This document shows, piece by piece, positions 56,578 through 64,000 of a DNA stretch of 64,000 nucleotides (position 1 is the first letter of the stretch; each line of letters opens with the position of its first letter). Below the pieces are notes generated by a model. That model had not been told where the DNA came from. It made no database searches and saw nothing but the letters and a program-made list of their open reading frames with translations. Made by a program: the position numbers and the translations under genes. The stretch covers positions 186,001 through 250,000 of the forward strand of contig JAWPMW010000001.1 of NCBI GenBank assembly GCA_033344735.1, written 5' to 3'. The DNA comes from Gammaproteobacteria bacterium (GTDB taxonomy: Bacteria > Pseudomonadota > Gammaproteobacteria > UBA4575).

Positions 56578-56764
56578 TTATCACATAATTCGATGTTTCC
56601 TTAAAAGTTTAGACCGATCAGTCGAGCGTTAATCTACGCTTATCGGTTAACTTAATCAGTTTTTCCTGCATTAGTATTAATGTGTCTTTTATATTGTGCG
56701 GCATTTAATTGTCGTTATAAATAATATGGATGTTTAATAATAAATCTAAGGGATGCAGGTCGGT

Positions 56765-57613
56765 ATGCAGAATAAGATATTTTTGATTGGTGCTTATGGT
56801 ATCGATACAAAAGACATGCTTGTGCTTGAAAGAATTTTCAAGATTACCGAGGGGCGAACTCGTTCGTATCAAGTTCAAGATAATACGTCTGGAGATAGTA
56901 TAGATATTGCGATGGTGAATGTGTCGAATAAAGATGCAATTAAACAGTGGGGTACAGAGAACTTAGATTCAAATGGAAAGCCATTATGTCCTACATTACT
57001 AGTCGGAAAAGTGAGACCTAAAAACGATCGTTTTAGATTTACACCTTTACCATTTTTTGCAACACGAGTATTGCAGTCGTTAGATGAAATTACAGTAGAG
57101 GATTTAAAGTATACACCAGAAATTGCTATTGATGATGATGTCAACAATGATGATCTAATAGATAACAATACTGAAGCTACAGCAGTAGGCATGAGTCAAA
57201 AGCGAGTAGTTGAGATGCTTGAAAAAGGAAATGCTGCAAAGAATACAAATAAAAGAGCTGTGTTAGTGGTCGATGACAGTCTACCAGTTAGGCAGGCATT
57301 AGAAATGAAGCTTACACTAATGGACTATCAAGTCGAATTGGCAACTAATGGCCAACAAGCAATGGACATGATAGAAGAAAACTTTTATGACTCGATTTTT
57401 TTGGATGTGATTATGCCTGGTGTGGACGGATATGAAGTTTGTAAGAAAGTTAAGAGAAATAAAAAAACAAAACATATTCCAGTAATAATGTTGACAAGTA
57501 AATCATCTCCGTTTGATAAAGTTAAGGGGAAGTTAGCAGGATGTGATTCTTATCTTACTAAGCCTGTGGAGCATGAAGAGTTTCAAAAAGTTGTATCTGG
57601 TTATCTTGGATAG
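56765..57613 (+). CDS. pilG: Pil-Chp response regulator PilG with N-terminal extension
   Basis: 282 residues from ATG 56765, which has GCAGG five bases upstream; an ATG at 56753 sits too close to its AGGG. The C-terminal receiver domain (about 165-282) has VLVVDDS, phospho-acceptor Asp in FLDVIMPG, Thr in MLTSKSS and Lys in LTKPV. The first 140 residues form an unassigned domain (IFLIGAYGIDTKDMLVLERI) ending in an acidic linker. Plain PilG is about 130 residues. It regulates the pilus-extension motor downstream of ChpA. Confidence 0.82.
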   Translation: MQNKIFLIGAYGIDTKDMLVLERIFKITEGRTRSYQVQDNTSGDSIDIAMVNVSNKDAIKQWGTENLDSNGKPLCPTLLVGKVRPKNDRFRFTPLPFFATRVLQSLDEITVEDLKYTPEIAIDDDVNNDDLIDNNTEATAVGMSQKRVVEMLEKGNAAKNTNKRAVLVVDDSLPVRQALEMKLTLMDYQVELATNGQQAMDMIEENFYDSIFLDVIMPGVDGYEVCKKVKRNKKTKHIPVIMLTSKSSPFDKVKGKLAGCDSYLTKPVEHEEFQKVVSGYLG

Positions 57614-57637
57614 ATCGTATTTATAGGAGAATGATGT

Positions 57638-58000
57638 ATGTCTAACAAAATTTTAGTAGTGGATGACTCGCCTGCAGACTTGCAAAATATTAAGTCTATA
57701 GTAGCTAATGCCGGTCACACTGTAATTACAGCATCTTCAGGGAAAGAAGCTGTTTCTAAAGCCAAAGAAATGCGCCCAGATATGATTTTCATGGATGTAA
57801 TTATGGATAACATTGATGGCTTTGAAGCATGTCGTGAAATCATTTCTGATAGAGCTACTAAAAATATCCCCGTTGTATTTGTCAGTTCTAAATGTCAAAA
57901 AGCAGATCGAGTATGGGCAGAGTTGCAAGGTGGAAAAGCATTGGTGGGCAAGCCCTATACAGAAGATGAAATTGTTAGTCAGATTAAAGCATATAGTTAA
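57638..58000 (+). CDS. pilH: Pil-Chp response regulator PilH
   Basis: 120-residue stand-alone receiver: ILVVDDSPADLQNIK, phospho-acceptor Asp in IFMDVIMDN, and VSSKCQKADRVWAELQGGKA before LVGKPYTEDE. The KxxADxxWAxxQG stretch is particular to PilH. Acts with PilG in steering type IV pilus extension and retraction. Starts 24 bases after pilG. Confidence 0.9.
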   Translation: MSNKILVVDDSPADLQNIKSIVANAGHTVITASSGKEAVSKAKEMRPDMIFMDVIMDNIDGFEACREIISDRATKNIPVVFVSSKCQKADRVWAELQGGKALVGKPYTEDEIVSQIKAYS

Positions 58001-58012
58001 AAAAGAATAGAC

Positions 58013-58555
58013 ATGGAAAATTCAGGTTTAGTAAGAAATGCTTTTTTGTCTATGGGGAAAAAGCCTTTAGATGAGTCATTAGTTATTCCGTTAGATGAAT
58101 ATGAAGAGCAAGAAGAAGCTGATCGAGGTAAAAAACGTTTCTATGGGTTCAAGTTACTAGATATACAATTGTTATTGGATGCTGATATACGCAGTGAAGT
58201 AATTAATGATGTAGTGGTTACGCCGCTACCATTGATGCCATCTTTTATAAGTGGTCTATGTAATGTGCGAGGGAACTTAGTACCTGTATATAACATGTAT
58301 GAAAAATTAGATTTGGAAAATACTGAGGATATATCAAGTAATAAGAAAGTGCTTGTTCTTGGAGAGAATGAAAATATGGCAGGTATTGAAGTAAGGGAAA
58401 TGGTCATGTCATTGGAGTTTGATGAGCAAGATATATGCAGAGATGTGTTATCAGATAATCATAAATTAAATGAGTGCATCACGTATAGCTATCAACAAAA
58501 TGGAAGTAATTGGTTCGGCTTCGATTATAAAAAGCTATTTAAAATAGCTGATTAA
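58013..58555 (+). CDS. pilI: CheW-like adaptor PilI
   Basis: 180 residues. [20 protein letters not shown] is the first CheW strand pair and [20 protein letters not shown] the conserved receptor-kinase contact block. Couples PilJ to ChpA. 12 bases after pilH. Confidence 0.88.
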   Translation: MENSGLVRNAFLSMGKKPLDESLVIPLDEYEEQEEADRGKKRFYGFKLLDIQLLLDADIRSEVINDVVVTPLPLMPSFISGLCNVRGNLVPVYNMYEKLDLENTEDISSNKKVLVLGENENMAGIEVREMVMSLEFDEQDICRDVLSDNHKLNECITYSYQQNGSNWFGFDYKKLFKIAD

Positions 58556-58595
58556 GCCATATAAATTTATAAGGGATATTAAAGAGGTAAAAATA

Positions 58596-60845
58596 ATGAT
58601 TAATTTTGCGTTGTTGGATAACCTGAAAATAAAGAACAAATTAGTAGCATTGTTTTCTGCAGTATTGTTAGGATTTTTTATATTGGGGGTCACCTACTGG
58701 CTTGAAAATCAGGCAACGCAAACTGCGGGTAGTAGATCAACAGCTTTCATTGAATATGAATCACTATCAAGTCAGGCGCAAAAAAATTATCTAAAAATGA
58801 GAAAATATGAATCAGATTTCGCGCTTAATATCTCTGGTGATTCTGGTCAAACATATAACGATGCGCCTCTTGAAAATCATAATAAGCATGCTTTGGAGCT
58901 TGAAGGAATAATGAATGAACTTTCAGCTGTTGCTCCTCAAATTGATTCGTTTACTCAAGATGTTATTTTGGATAACCCTGAGGCTGATACCGACGACTAT
59001 GTTAGAAGTTTAGTGACTCAGGCATCTGAGGTAACTGCTGACTATAAGACTTCATTTGCAGATATTGTAAAATTTCAAAAGCTAATTGGCTTCACAGAAA
59101 ACGATGGGTTAAGAAAAATTGCTAATGATAAATTTTTCCAGTTAGATAAAAGAGTTGCTAGAACAGCTGATTCAACGCTATCAGCATATTTGCAATTAAT
59201 GCGTGAAAATCAAGGCAAGATTATACGTTCAACTGACCTTACAGCCGCGCATGAAAATTTAAAGACCGCAAGTAATAATTTTAAGAATTATTTAAAAATA
59301 TCTGATACTACTGCTGATGAGCGAATTAGTATGAATTCTTATGTTGATGGATATATATCGAGTATGAACTCTATTGTATTTAATAAGAGAAGTGCAACTC
59401 AATACACTGAGTTATATGATTTCATGCTTGGCCCAATCTTCGATGAGATGGGTCAATCAGCCCAAAATAGAATTGGGCAAAATACAGTTGCCTTAAGTAA
59501 ACAAACTGATCGATTAACATCTGTATTTGTCTCAACAGTAGTGATTGTAGCTATCTTGCTTTCTAGTATTTTATATATGTTTGGTAGAAGTATTGTACGA
59601 CCAATTCAGTCTCTTCAGTCTACTATCCACCAGGTTAACCAAGGTAGATTGGATGCGCGTAGCCAAATGACTCGTGAAGATGAGTTGGGAGAACTATCTG
59701 ATGCATTTGATACTTTGTTGGACGAGAAAGTTGCTCAATTATCTGGTGCAGAAAAAGAAAATGACCAGCTTAATGAATCAATTGTTGAATTACTAAAATC
59801 TGTTGCTCATTTGAGTAGAAAGGATTTTACAGTTCGTGTGCCTGTATCTGAAGATGTAACAGGGGCAGTTGCAGACTCGTTGAATTTACTTGCAAAAGAA
59901 ACGGGTGATGCTCTGAATGAAGTAAGGACTGTTTCTTTGAAAGTCGCTAAGGTTTCTACCCAAGTTAAAGATCAGACTAAGTTGGTGATGGGAGAAACAC
60001 GTAAAGAAAGAAAACAGGCTGAAAGTGCCATGAGTGAAATTCGTGTGGCTTCTACCGCAATGCAAAAGATTTCAAGTGACGCTCAGCAAGCAAATGAACA
60101 GGCTGATAATGCATTTAATAATACACAAGTTGCGCTGGATACAGTAAATGAATCTGTTCAGGGTATTAATAGTATTCGTGACACTATTAGCGAAACTGAA
60201 AAACGTATTAAGCGATTAGGTGAGCGATCTCAAGAAATTACTGGAATTGTGAACTTGATTAACAGTATTTCTGAGAGAACTCATATACTTGCATTAAATG
60301 CGAGTATGCATGCTGCATCAGCAGGTGAAGCTGGACGTGGATTCGCTGTAGTCGCAGATGAGGTTCAACGTTTAGCGGAAAATGCACGCGAGGCGACTAA
60401 AGAAATTGGAACATTGGTTAATAATATTCAAGTTGAGACAGGTGATACTGTAGTAGCAATGAATGATGTGATTACTCAGGTTGCTAAAGGAACAGAGCTT
60501 GCAAGTAAAGCTGAAAATGCAATGTTGATGACTCAGGCTTCTACAAAGGAATTGGTAGATGCAGTTGATTTGATCGCTAATAGCTCTAAATCACAGGCGA
60601 AAGCTACCAACGGTCTATTGGATCAAGCAAACGAGATTGTGGAAAGTACTCGGCAGACCGATAGACATATGAAGCAGCAGTCAGTTAATACTGAATTGTT
60701 AGGTCGTTATTCTAAGAATTTAGTACAAACTGTAAGCGAGTTTAAATTGGTTACTGAGCATGGGAAGACGCCAGAAATCGAAACTACAGCTGTGGACGAA
60801 CTTGAAAAAGAATTAGATATTGATCTTATGGTAAGTAACCAATAA
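58596..60845 (+). CDS. pilJ: Methyl-accepting chemotaxis protein PilJ
   Basis: 749 residues. TM1 at about 18-36, a periplasmic PilJ-type helical domain to about 300, TM2 ([20 protein letters not shown]), a HAMP domain ([20 protein letters not shown]), a second HAMP-like helix pair and a cytoplasmic signalling rod with the hairpin tip [20 protein letters not shown]. In the P. aeruginosa tip the same LNASMHAA is seen, a PilJ hallmark. The last residues ([15 protein letters not shown]) are acidic. Confidence 0.92.
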   Translation: MINFALLDNLKIKNKLVALFSAVLLGFFILGVTYWLENQATQTAGSRSTAFIEYESLSSQAQKNYLKMRKYESDFALNISGDSGQTYNDAPLENHNKHALELEGIMNELSAVAPQIDSFTQDVILDNPEADTDDYVRSLVTQASEVTADYKTSFADIVKFQKLIGFTENDGLRKIANDKFFQLDKRVARTADSTLSAYLQLMRENQGKIIRSTDLTAAHENLKTASNNFKNYLKISDTTADERISMNSYVDGYISSMNSIVFNKRSATQYTELYDFMLGPIFDEMGQSAQNRIGQNTVALSKQTDRLTSVFVSTVVIVAILLSSILYMFGRSIVRPIQSLQSTIHQVNQGRLDARSQMTREDELGELSDAFDTLLDEKVAQLSGAEKENDQLNESIVELLKSVAHLSRKDFTVRVPVSEDVTGAVADSLNLLAKETGDALNEVRTVSLKVAKVSTQVKDQTKLVMGETRKERKQAESAMSEIRVASTAMQKISSDAQQANEQADNAFNNTQVALDTVNESVQGINSIRDTISETEKRIKRLGERSQEITGIVNLINSISERTHILALNASMHAASAGEAGRGFAVVADEVQRLAENAREATKEIGTLVNNIQVETGDTVVAMNDVITQVAKGTELASKAENAMLMTQASTKELVDAVDLIANSSKSQAKATNGLLDQANEIVESTRQTDRHMKQQSVNTELLGRYSKNLVQTVSEFKLVTEHGKTPEIETTAVDELEKELDIDLMVSNQ

Positions 60846-60896
60846 GTCATTATCAGTACATTAAACATTTAAATTGCAACAAGGACGACTATTTAA

Positions 60897-63800
60897 ATGC
60901 AAGAGATAGACCAGCAGAAGCTATCAGAATTTACTAATGAACTATCAGCATTTCAAATAGAAGCATCTAAAACAGCTTCTATTGATGTTTATGATCGCTT
61001 TACAATTAGTAAGCTAGAAGATCATTTGGTTGACCTTTGTCAGTTATCCATTGATGCTTCACATGCTGGGCTTCAGTACTTGTGTGAGCGGTTGCGCGAC
61101 AATATTCGTGACCATTTTATCACTGGCACTAATATATCTGTTGCAGAATTCTCTCTGATGACTGAATGGAAAAGCTTGGTTAAAGCTTACCTGCTAAATA
61201 ATGATAATGAGAAAATAGTTACTGCATTAGCTGCTAATTTATCAAAACCAGGTTGGACATATCCGCTAAATTCTGATGATACTGATGAAGTAATTTCTGT
61301 ATTACTTAATAAGTCAATATATAATTCAGCTGAATCAGAATCTAATAATGCTGAATTCAATGTGGATGATTCGGAAGAATTAGATTCTCTACTAGGTGAG
61401 TCAAATGCAAGTCTCGCAGATGTATTTGAATCACTAAATGATAACGAAGAAGTTATTGATGAAGCTGTTGTTAGTCTGCCTGATGAAAAAGAATCATCGA
61501 TTTCCGAATTTTTTGAAGATAATTCATCAAGTGCTGATATAAAGGAAGTAAGCAAAAATTCATCTGAATTTAAAGCAAATGAGAAAGAGGAGCCAATTGT
61601 TCCGAAGCAGTCCGTTGAGGACGAATTGCCTGAAATTGATGAAGAAATTACCCAAACATTGCCTAACGATCTGCTTGCAGCAGATGAAAATTCAGTAGAA
61701 GCAGATTATCAGGTAAATATTGATAAGGATATGTTAAATGCCGAGGCAGCATTTGCACATAATCTTGATGAATCAATTAATAAAATCGAAGTATCCAAGC
61801 AAGAATTAGAAGAAATTGATGAAGCAGTTGTCGATTCAGTAGTAGATGAGTTACATGTCGAAGGCGATGAAGCTGAATATAACGATGACTTTAATAAAGA
61901 GATATCTGATGCGAAAACAGCTTTTACAAAAGTTGTTAACGAATCCGATGATAAAATCGAAGTATCCAAGCAAGAATTAGAGGAAATTGATGAAGCAATT
62001 GTCGATTCGGTAGTAGATGAGTTACACGTCGAAGACGATGAAGCTGAATATAACGATGACTTTAATAAAGAGATATCTGATGCGAAAACAGCTTTTACAA
62101 AAGTTGTTAACGAACCAGATGATAAAATCGAAGTATCCAAGCAAGAATTAGATGATATTAATAAGACGGTAGCTAATTCAATAGAAAATAAATTGTTTGT
62201 TTCTGCTGCTGATGCTAATGAATTGCCTAACGATGAAGAGTTTGATGTTAATTTGCAGGAATCACAAGCAATTTTAGATCAATCTACCGTAGAAAAAACG
62301 TCACAGATAGAAGATGAACATTCCGATGATGAATCTGTTACTGATTCATTAGTCGATGAATTATTTGTTGCAGACAATGATGAGGATAAGCCAGAAAGTA
62401 ATCAAGCATTTGATAAAGATTTATCTGAAGCAGCTTCTTTGATTGAAAGTAGTGATGTTGAAAAAGACTATAATGAAAGCTCATCTGACAGTAAAGAAGA
62501 TTTACAAGCAGTAGATGAGAAAGAAACTGTCTATATAGAGACTGCAGAAAAGGAAAAAGCAGCTCCTAGAAGTATTATTGAAGCATATGTGGGTGTGATC
62601 GCCGATAAGATGCGCACAAATAAGCCCAAAGAGCTTGAACAAGAATTAATTAAAGCACCACCTAAGCCCCCACCTATTCAAAAACTTGAACCCGTAGATA
62701 GTATTTTACTTAAGTATTCTGATTGGAATGAAGAACAAAAAGAGTTGCTTAGTCTGATTTTATCAGAAGTGCATGATGTTATAGAGCAGCAAGATGATGT
62801 ATTAAGTGTCTTGCATAAAGATGAGATATCTGAGCAGAATGTTCTCGATATGGTTTGTTTATACTCAGAACAAATAGAACGTATGGGCTCTGCTGCTGAA
62901 ATGGTTGGTTTAGATGCATTGCAAAAACTGTGTGAATTGATTGGGTTCCATTTTGGTGATCTTGAAAAATCTAGTACAGATATGATTATTAGCTCTGAAG
63001 AGCAAATAAGAAAATGGCCATTTATAATTCATAACTATCTTAAAGATATTCATAACGAAAAATATCATCAAGAGGTGATTGAATATATTTCAAATGATGA
63101 GTGGGCACGAACTATACGTGAAGATATTAAAGCTGATTTAAAACAAGCGCTATCAAATTCAACTATACATATTGAAAAAACAGAAGAAGATAAGCGTATT
63201 ACTAAAGCATCTGCTGAGGATGTAGATATAACAGTTCCTGATGATGTGCAAGCAGAATTGCTTGATGGTTTATTACAGGAATTACCACATCAAACAGAAG
63301 AGTTTTCTAAGTCTATTCAGGGCTTGATTAAAGATGATTATTTGTCTCAGCTTGAGGTTACACAACGTATAGCACATACAATTAAAGGTGCTGCTAACAC
63401 TGTAGGTATCGTAGGTGTCGCTACACTAACACATCATCTTGAAGATATACTGCAATCATTGTTGAAAGCACAGGCTAAGCCAAATGCTGCTCTTCATATG
63501 GCATTAATAGATGCATCAGATTGCTTAGAACAGATGACAGAATGTTTGCTGGAGCAGGGTGAACAACCAGATGATGCTATGCAAATAATGCAGGTTATCC
63601 TTGATTGGGCAAATTATATTGATGAATTTGGTCCACCAAAAGATGATGCAAATAAAGTGGTAGCATCTGCTAATACCTCCGAATCTGAGCAAAAAGAAAA
63701 AACTAGTGCGACAGAGAGTGATAAAAAGGATAAAGCTAAATCATCTCAAGATTCATCACTACGTGTTCCAGCTATTATGATTGATGAGCTAATTAATCAA

Positions 63801-64000
63801 TCTGGTGAGAGTATTATTGCAACTTCTCAGATGCATGAGAATGTAAATAAGCTTTTAAGTAGTATGCGTGATATTAAAAAGAACAAGGATAGTGTCTATT
63901 CTTTATCTCAACAGTTAGAACATTTAATTGATGTTCAGGGTACTAATGAGAAGTTTTCAAATTCTACCAATGACGAAAAATTTGATCCTTTAGAATTAGA
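60897..64000 (+). CDS. chpA: Pil-Chp histidine kinase ChpA (5' part, runs off the window)
   Basis: Open from ATG 60897 (CAAGGACGACTATTTAA upstream) to the window end, over 1034 codons without a stop. The first 130 residues are helical; about 130-600 is very acidic and low in complexity, holding two near-identical 57-residue repeats; then a helical domain without an obvious phospho-His (about 600-770), a Hpt domain with AHTIKGAANTVG (His827) and the start of the kinase dimerisation region (LRVPAIMIDELINQSGES, about 955). Receives signals from PilJ via PilI and phosphorylates PilG/PilH. pilK, which lies between pilJ and chpA in Pseudomonas, is absent. Confidence 0.88.
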   Translation, partial: MQEIDQQKLSEFTNELSAFQIEASKTASIDVYDRFTISKLEDHLVDLCQLSIDASHAGLQYLCERLRDNIRDHFITGTNISVAEFSLMTEWKSLVKAYLLNNDNEKIVTALAANLSKPGWTYPLNSDDTDEVISVLLNKSIYNSAESESNNAEFNVDDSEELDSLLGESNASLADVFESLNDNEEVIDEAVVSLPDEKESSISEFFEDNSSSADIKEVSKNSSEFKANEKEEPIVPKQSVEDELPEIDEEITQTLPNDLLAADENSVEADYQVNIDKDMLNAEAAFAHNLDESINKIEVSKQELEEIDEAVVDSVVDELHVEGDEAEYNDDFNKEISDAKTAFTKVVNESDDKIEVSKQELEEIDEAIVDSVVDELHVEDDEAEYNDDFNKEISDAKTAFTKVVNEPDDKIEVSKQELDDINKTVANSIENKLFVSAADANELPNDEEFDVNLQESQAILDQSTVEKTSQIEDEHSDDESVTDSLVDELFVADNDEDKPESNQAFDKDLSEAASLIESSDVEKDYNESSSDSKEDLQAVDEKETVYIETAEKEKAAPRSIIEAYVGVIADKMRTNKPKELEQELIKAPPKPPPIQKLEPVDSILLKYSDWNEEQKELLSLILSEVHDVIEQQDDVLSVLHKDEISEQNVLDMVCLYSEQIERMGSAAEMVGLDALQKLCELIGFHFGDLEKSSTDMIISSEEQIRKWPFIIHNYLKDIHNEKYHQEVIEYISNDEWARTIREDIKADLKQALSNSTIHIEKTEEDKRITKASAEDVDITVPDDVQAELLDGLLQELPHQTEEFSKSIQGLIKDDYLSQLEVTQRIAHTIKGAANTVGIVGVATLTHHLEDILQSLLKAQAKPNAALHMALIDASDCLEQMTECLLEQGEQPDDAMQIMQVILDWANYIDEFGPPKDDANKVVASANTSESEQKEKTSATESDKKDKAKSSQDSSLRVPAIMIDELINQSGESIIATSQMHENVNKLLSSMRDIKKNKDSVYSLSQQLEHLIDVQGTNEKFSNSTNDEKFDPLEL
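61782..62158 (+). repeat. 171-bp in-frame tandem repeat in chpA
   Basis: Unit one 61782-61952 and unit two 61953-62123 differ at about eight positions; a third partial unit begins at 62124 (AAAATCGAAGTATCCAAGCA) and diverges after about 35 bases. Each unit encodes 57 residues (KIEVSKQELEEIDEA ... FTKVVNE). The high nucleotide identity points to recent duplication or continued gene conversion. Confidence 0.9.

Noticed and set aside
61187-62140. Minus-strand Ser-rich ORFs opposite chpA
   Set aside because: Ser/Leu/Thr-rich translations are the complement of the acidic Asp/Glu repeats; the plus frame continues as a clear ChpA.

Overview
The window is AT-rich chromosomal DNA from a sulfur-oxidising gammaproteobacterium. 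The phylum-level call rests on gene order: mutS, pncC, thpR, recA, recX, alaS, lysC, csrA, tRNA-Ser(GCT), tRNA-Arg(ACG) is a classic gammaproteobacterial run, and ilvH-ilvC-psd-pssA-leuA is also widespread in beta/gammaproteobacteria. The sulfur call rests on a periplasmic thiosulfate-oxidation operon (soxXYZAKB), a second soxYZ pair, tusA and a YeeE/TsuA-type sulfur importer. No soxCD, dsr or exosortase gene lies inside the window. The genus cannot be told from the sequence alone.

Layout. 0-5.2 kb: the 3' part of a CxxCH protein with a Met/Gly-rich repeat tail, a TsuA-like transporter, tRNA-Lys, then about 1 kb without large genes that holds two tiny membrane ORFs, a minus-strand terminator, a striking inverted repeat and a decayed ORF, followed by small enzymes. 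5.5-10.5 kb: a surface-polysaccharide-like cluster (deacetylase, FemAB/CelD-type acyltransferase, DUF2937, a protein with three VanZ modules, and a VPxPA-CTERM exported protein). 10.5-13 kb (minus): bepA and a second soxYZ. 13.2-21.3 kb: tusA, branched-chain amino acid and phospholipid genes, a family 4 uracil-DNA glycosylase, rimI, prfC. 21.4-31.6 kb: mscL, an AddB-like nuclease with fdxA, a sugar-nucleotide epimerase, a MOSC protein and assorted small conserved proteins. 32.1-36 kb: phosphatase, glycosyltransferase and GH13 phosphorylase that look like a complete glucosylglycerate synthesis and recycling cassette. 36-45.8 kb: the mutS-to-tRNA-Arg housekeeping run. 46.1-51 kb: sox operon plus a GlcG/HbpS-type haem-binding protein. 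51-56 kb (minus): TetR regulator, RND exporter, LolA-like periplasmic protein and outer-membrane barrel, reading as one trans-envelope export system. 56.1-56.5 kb: a small membrane-protein gene broken by a frameshift and a nonsense codon. 56.7 kb to the end: the Pil-Chp chemosensory operon controlling type IV pili (pilG, pilH, pilI, pilJ, chpA; chpA runs off the window).

How it fits together. Thiosulfate is probably imported (TsuA-like) or oxidised in the periplasm on SoxYZ carriers by SoxXA and SoxB; TusA handles sulfane sulfur in the cytoplasm. Glucosylglycerate would serve as compatible solute, and the Pil-Chp genes imply surface motility. The most unusual items are the leaderless TetR promoter with its operator filling the spacer, the doubly broken small membrane gene, the Ser-to-Cys change at the pyruvoyl-forming site of the decarboxylase homologue, the triple-VanZ protein, the tiny membrane-ORF pair next to a 14-bp dyad, and the near-identical 57-residue repeats in ChpA.
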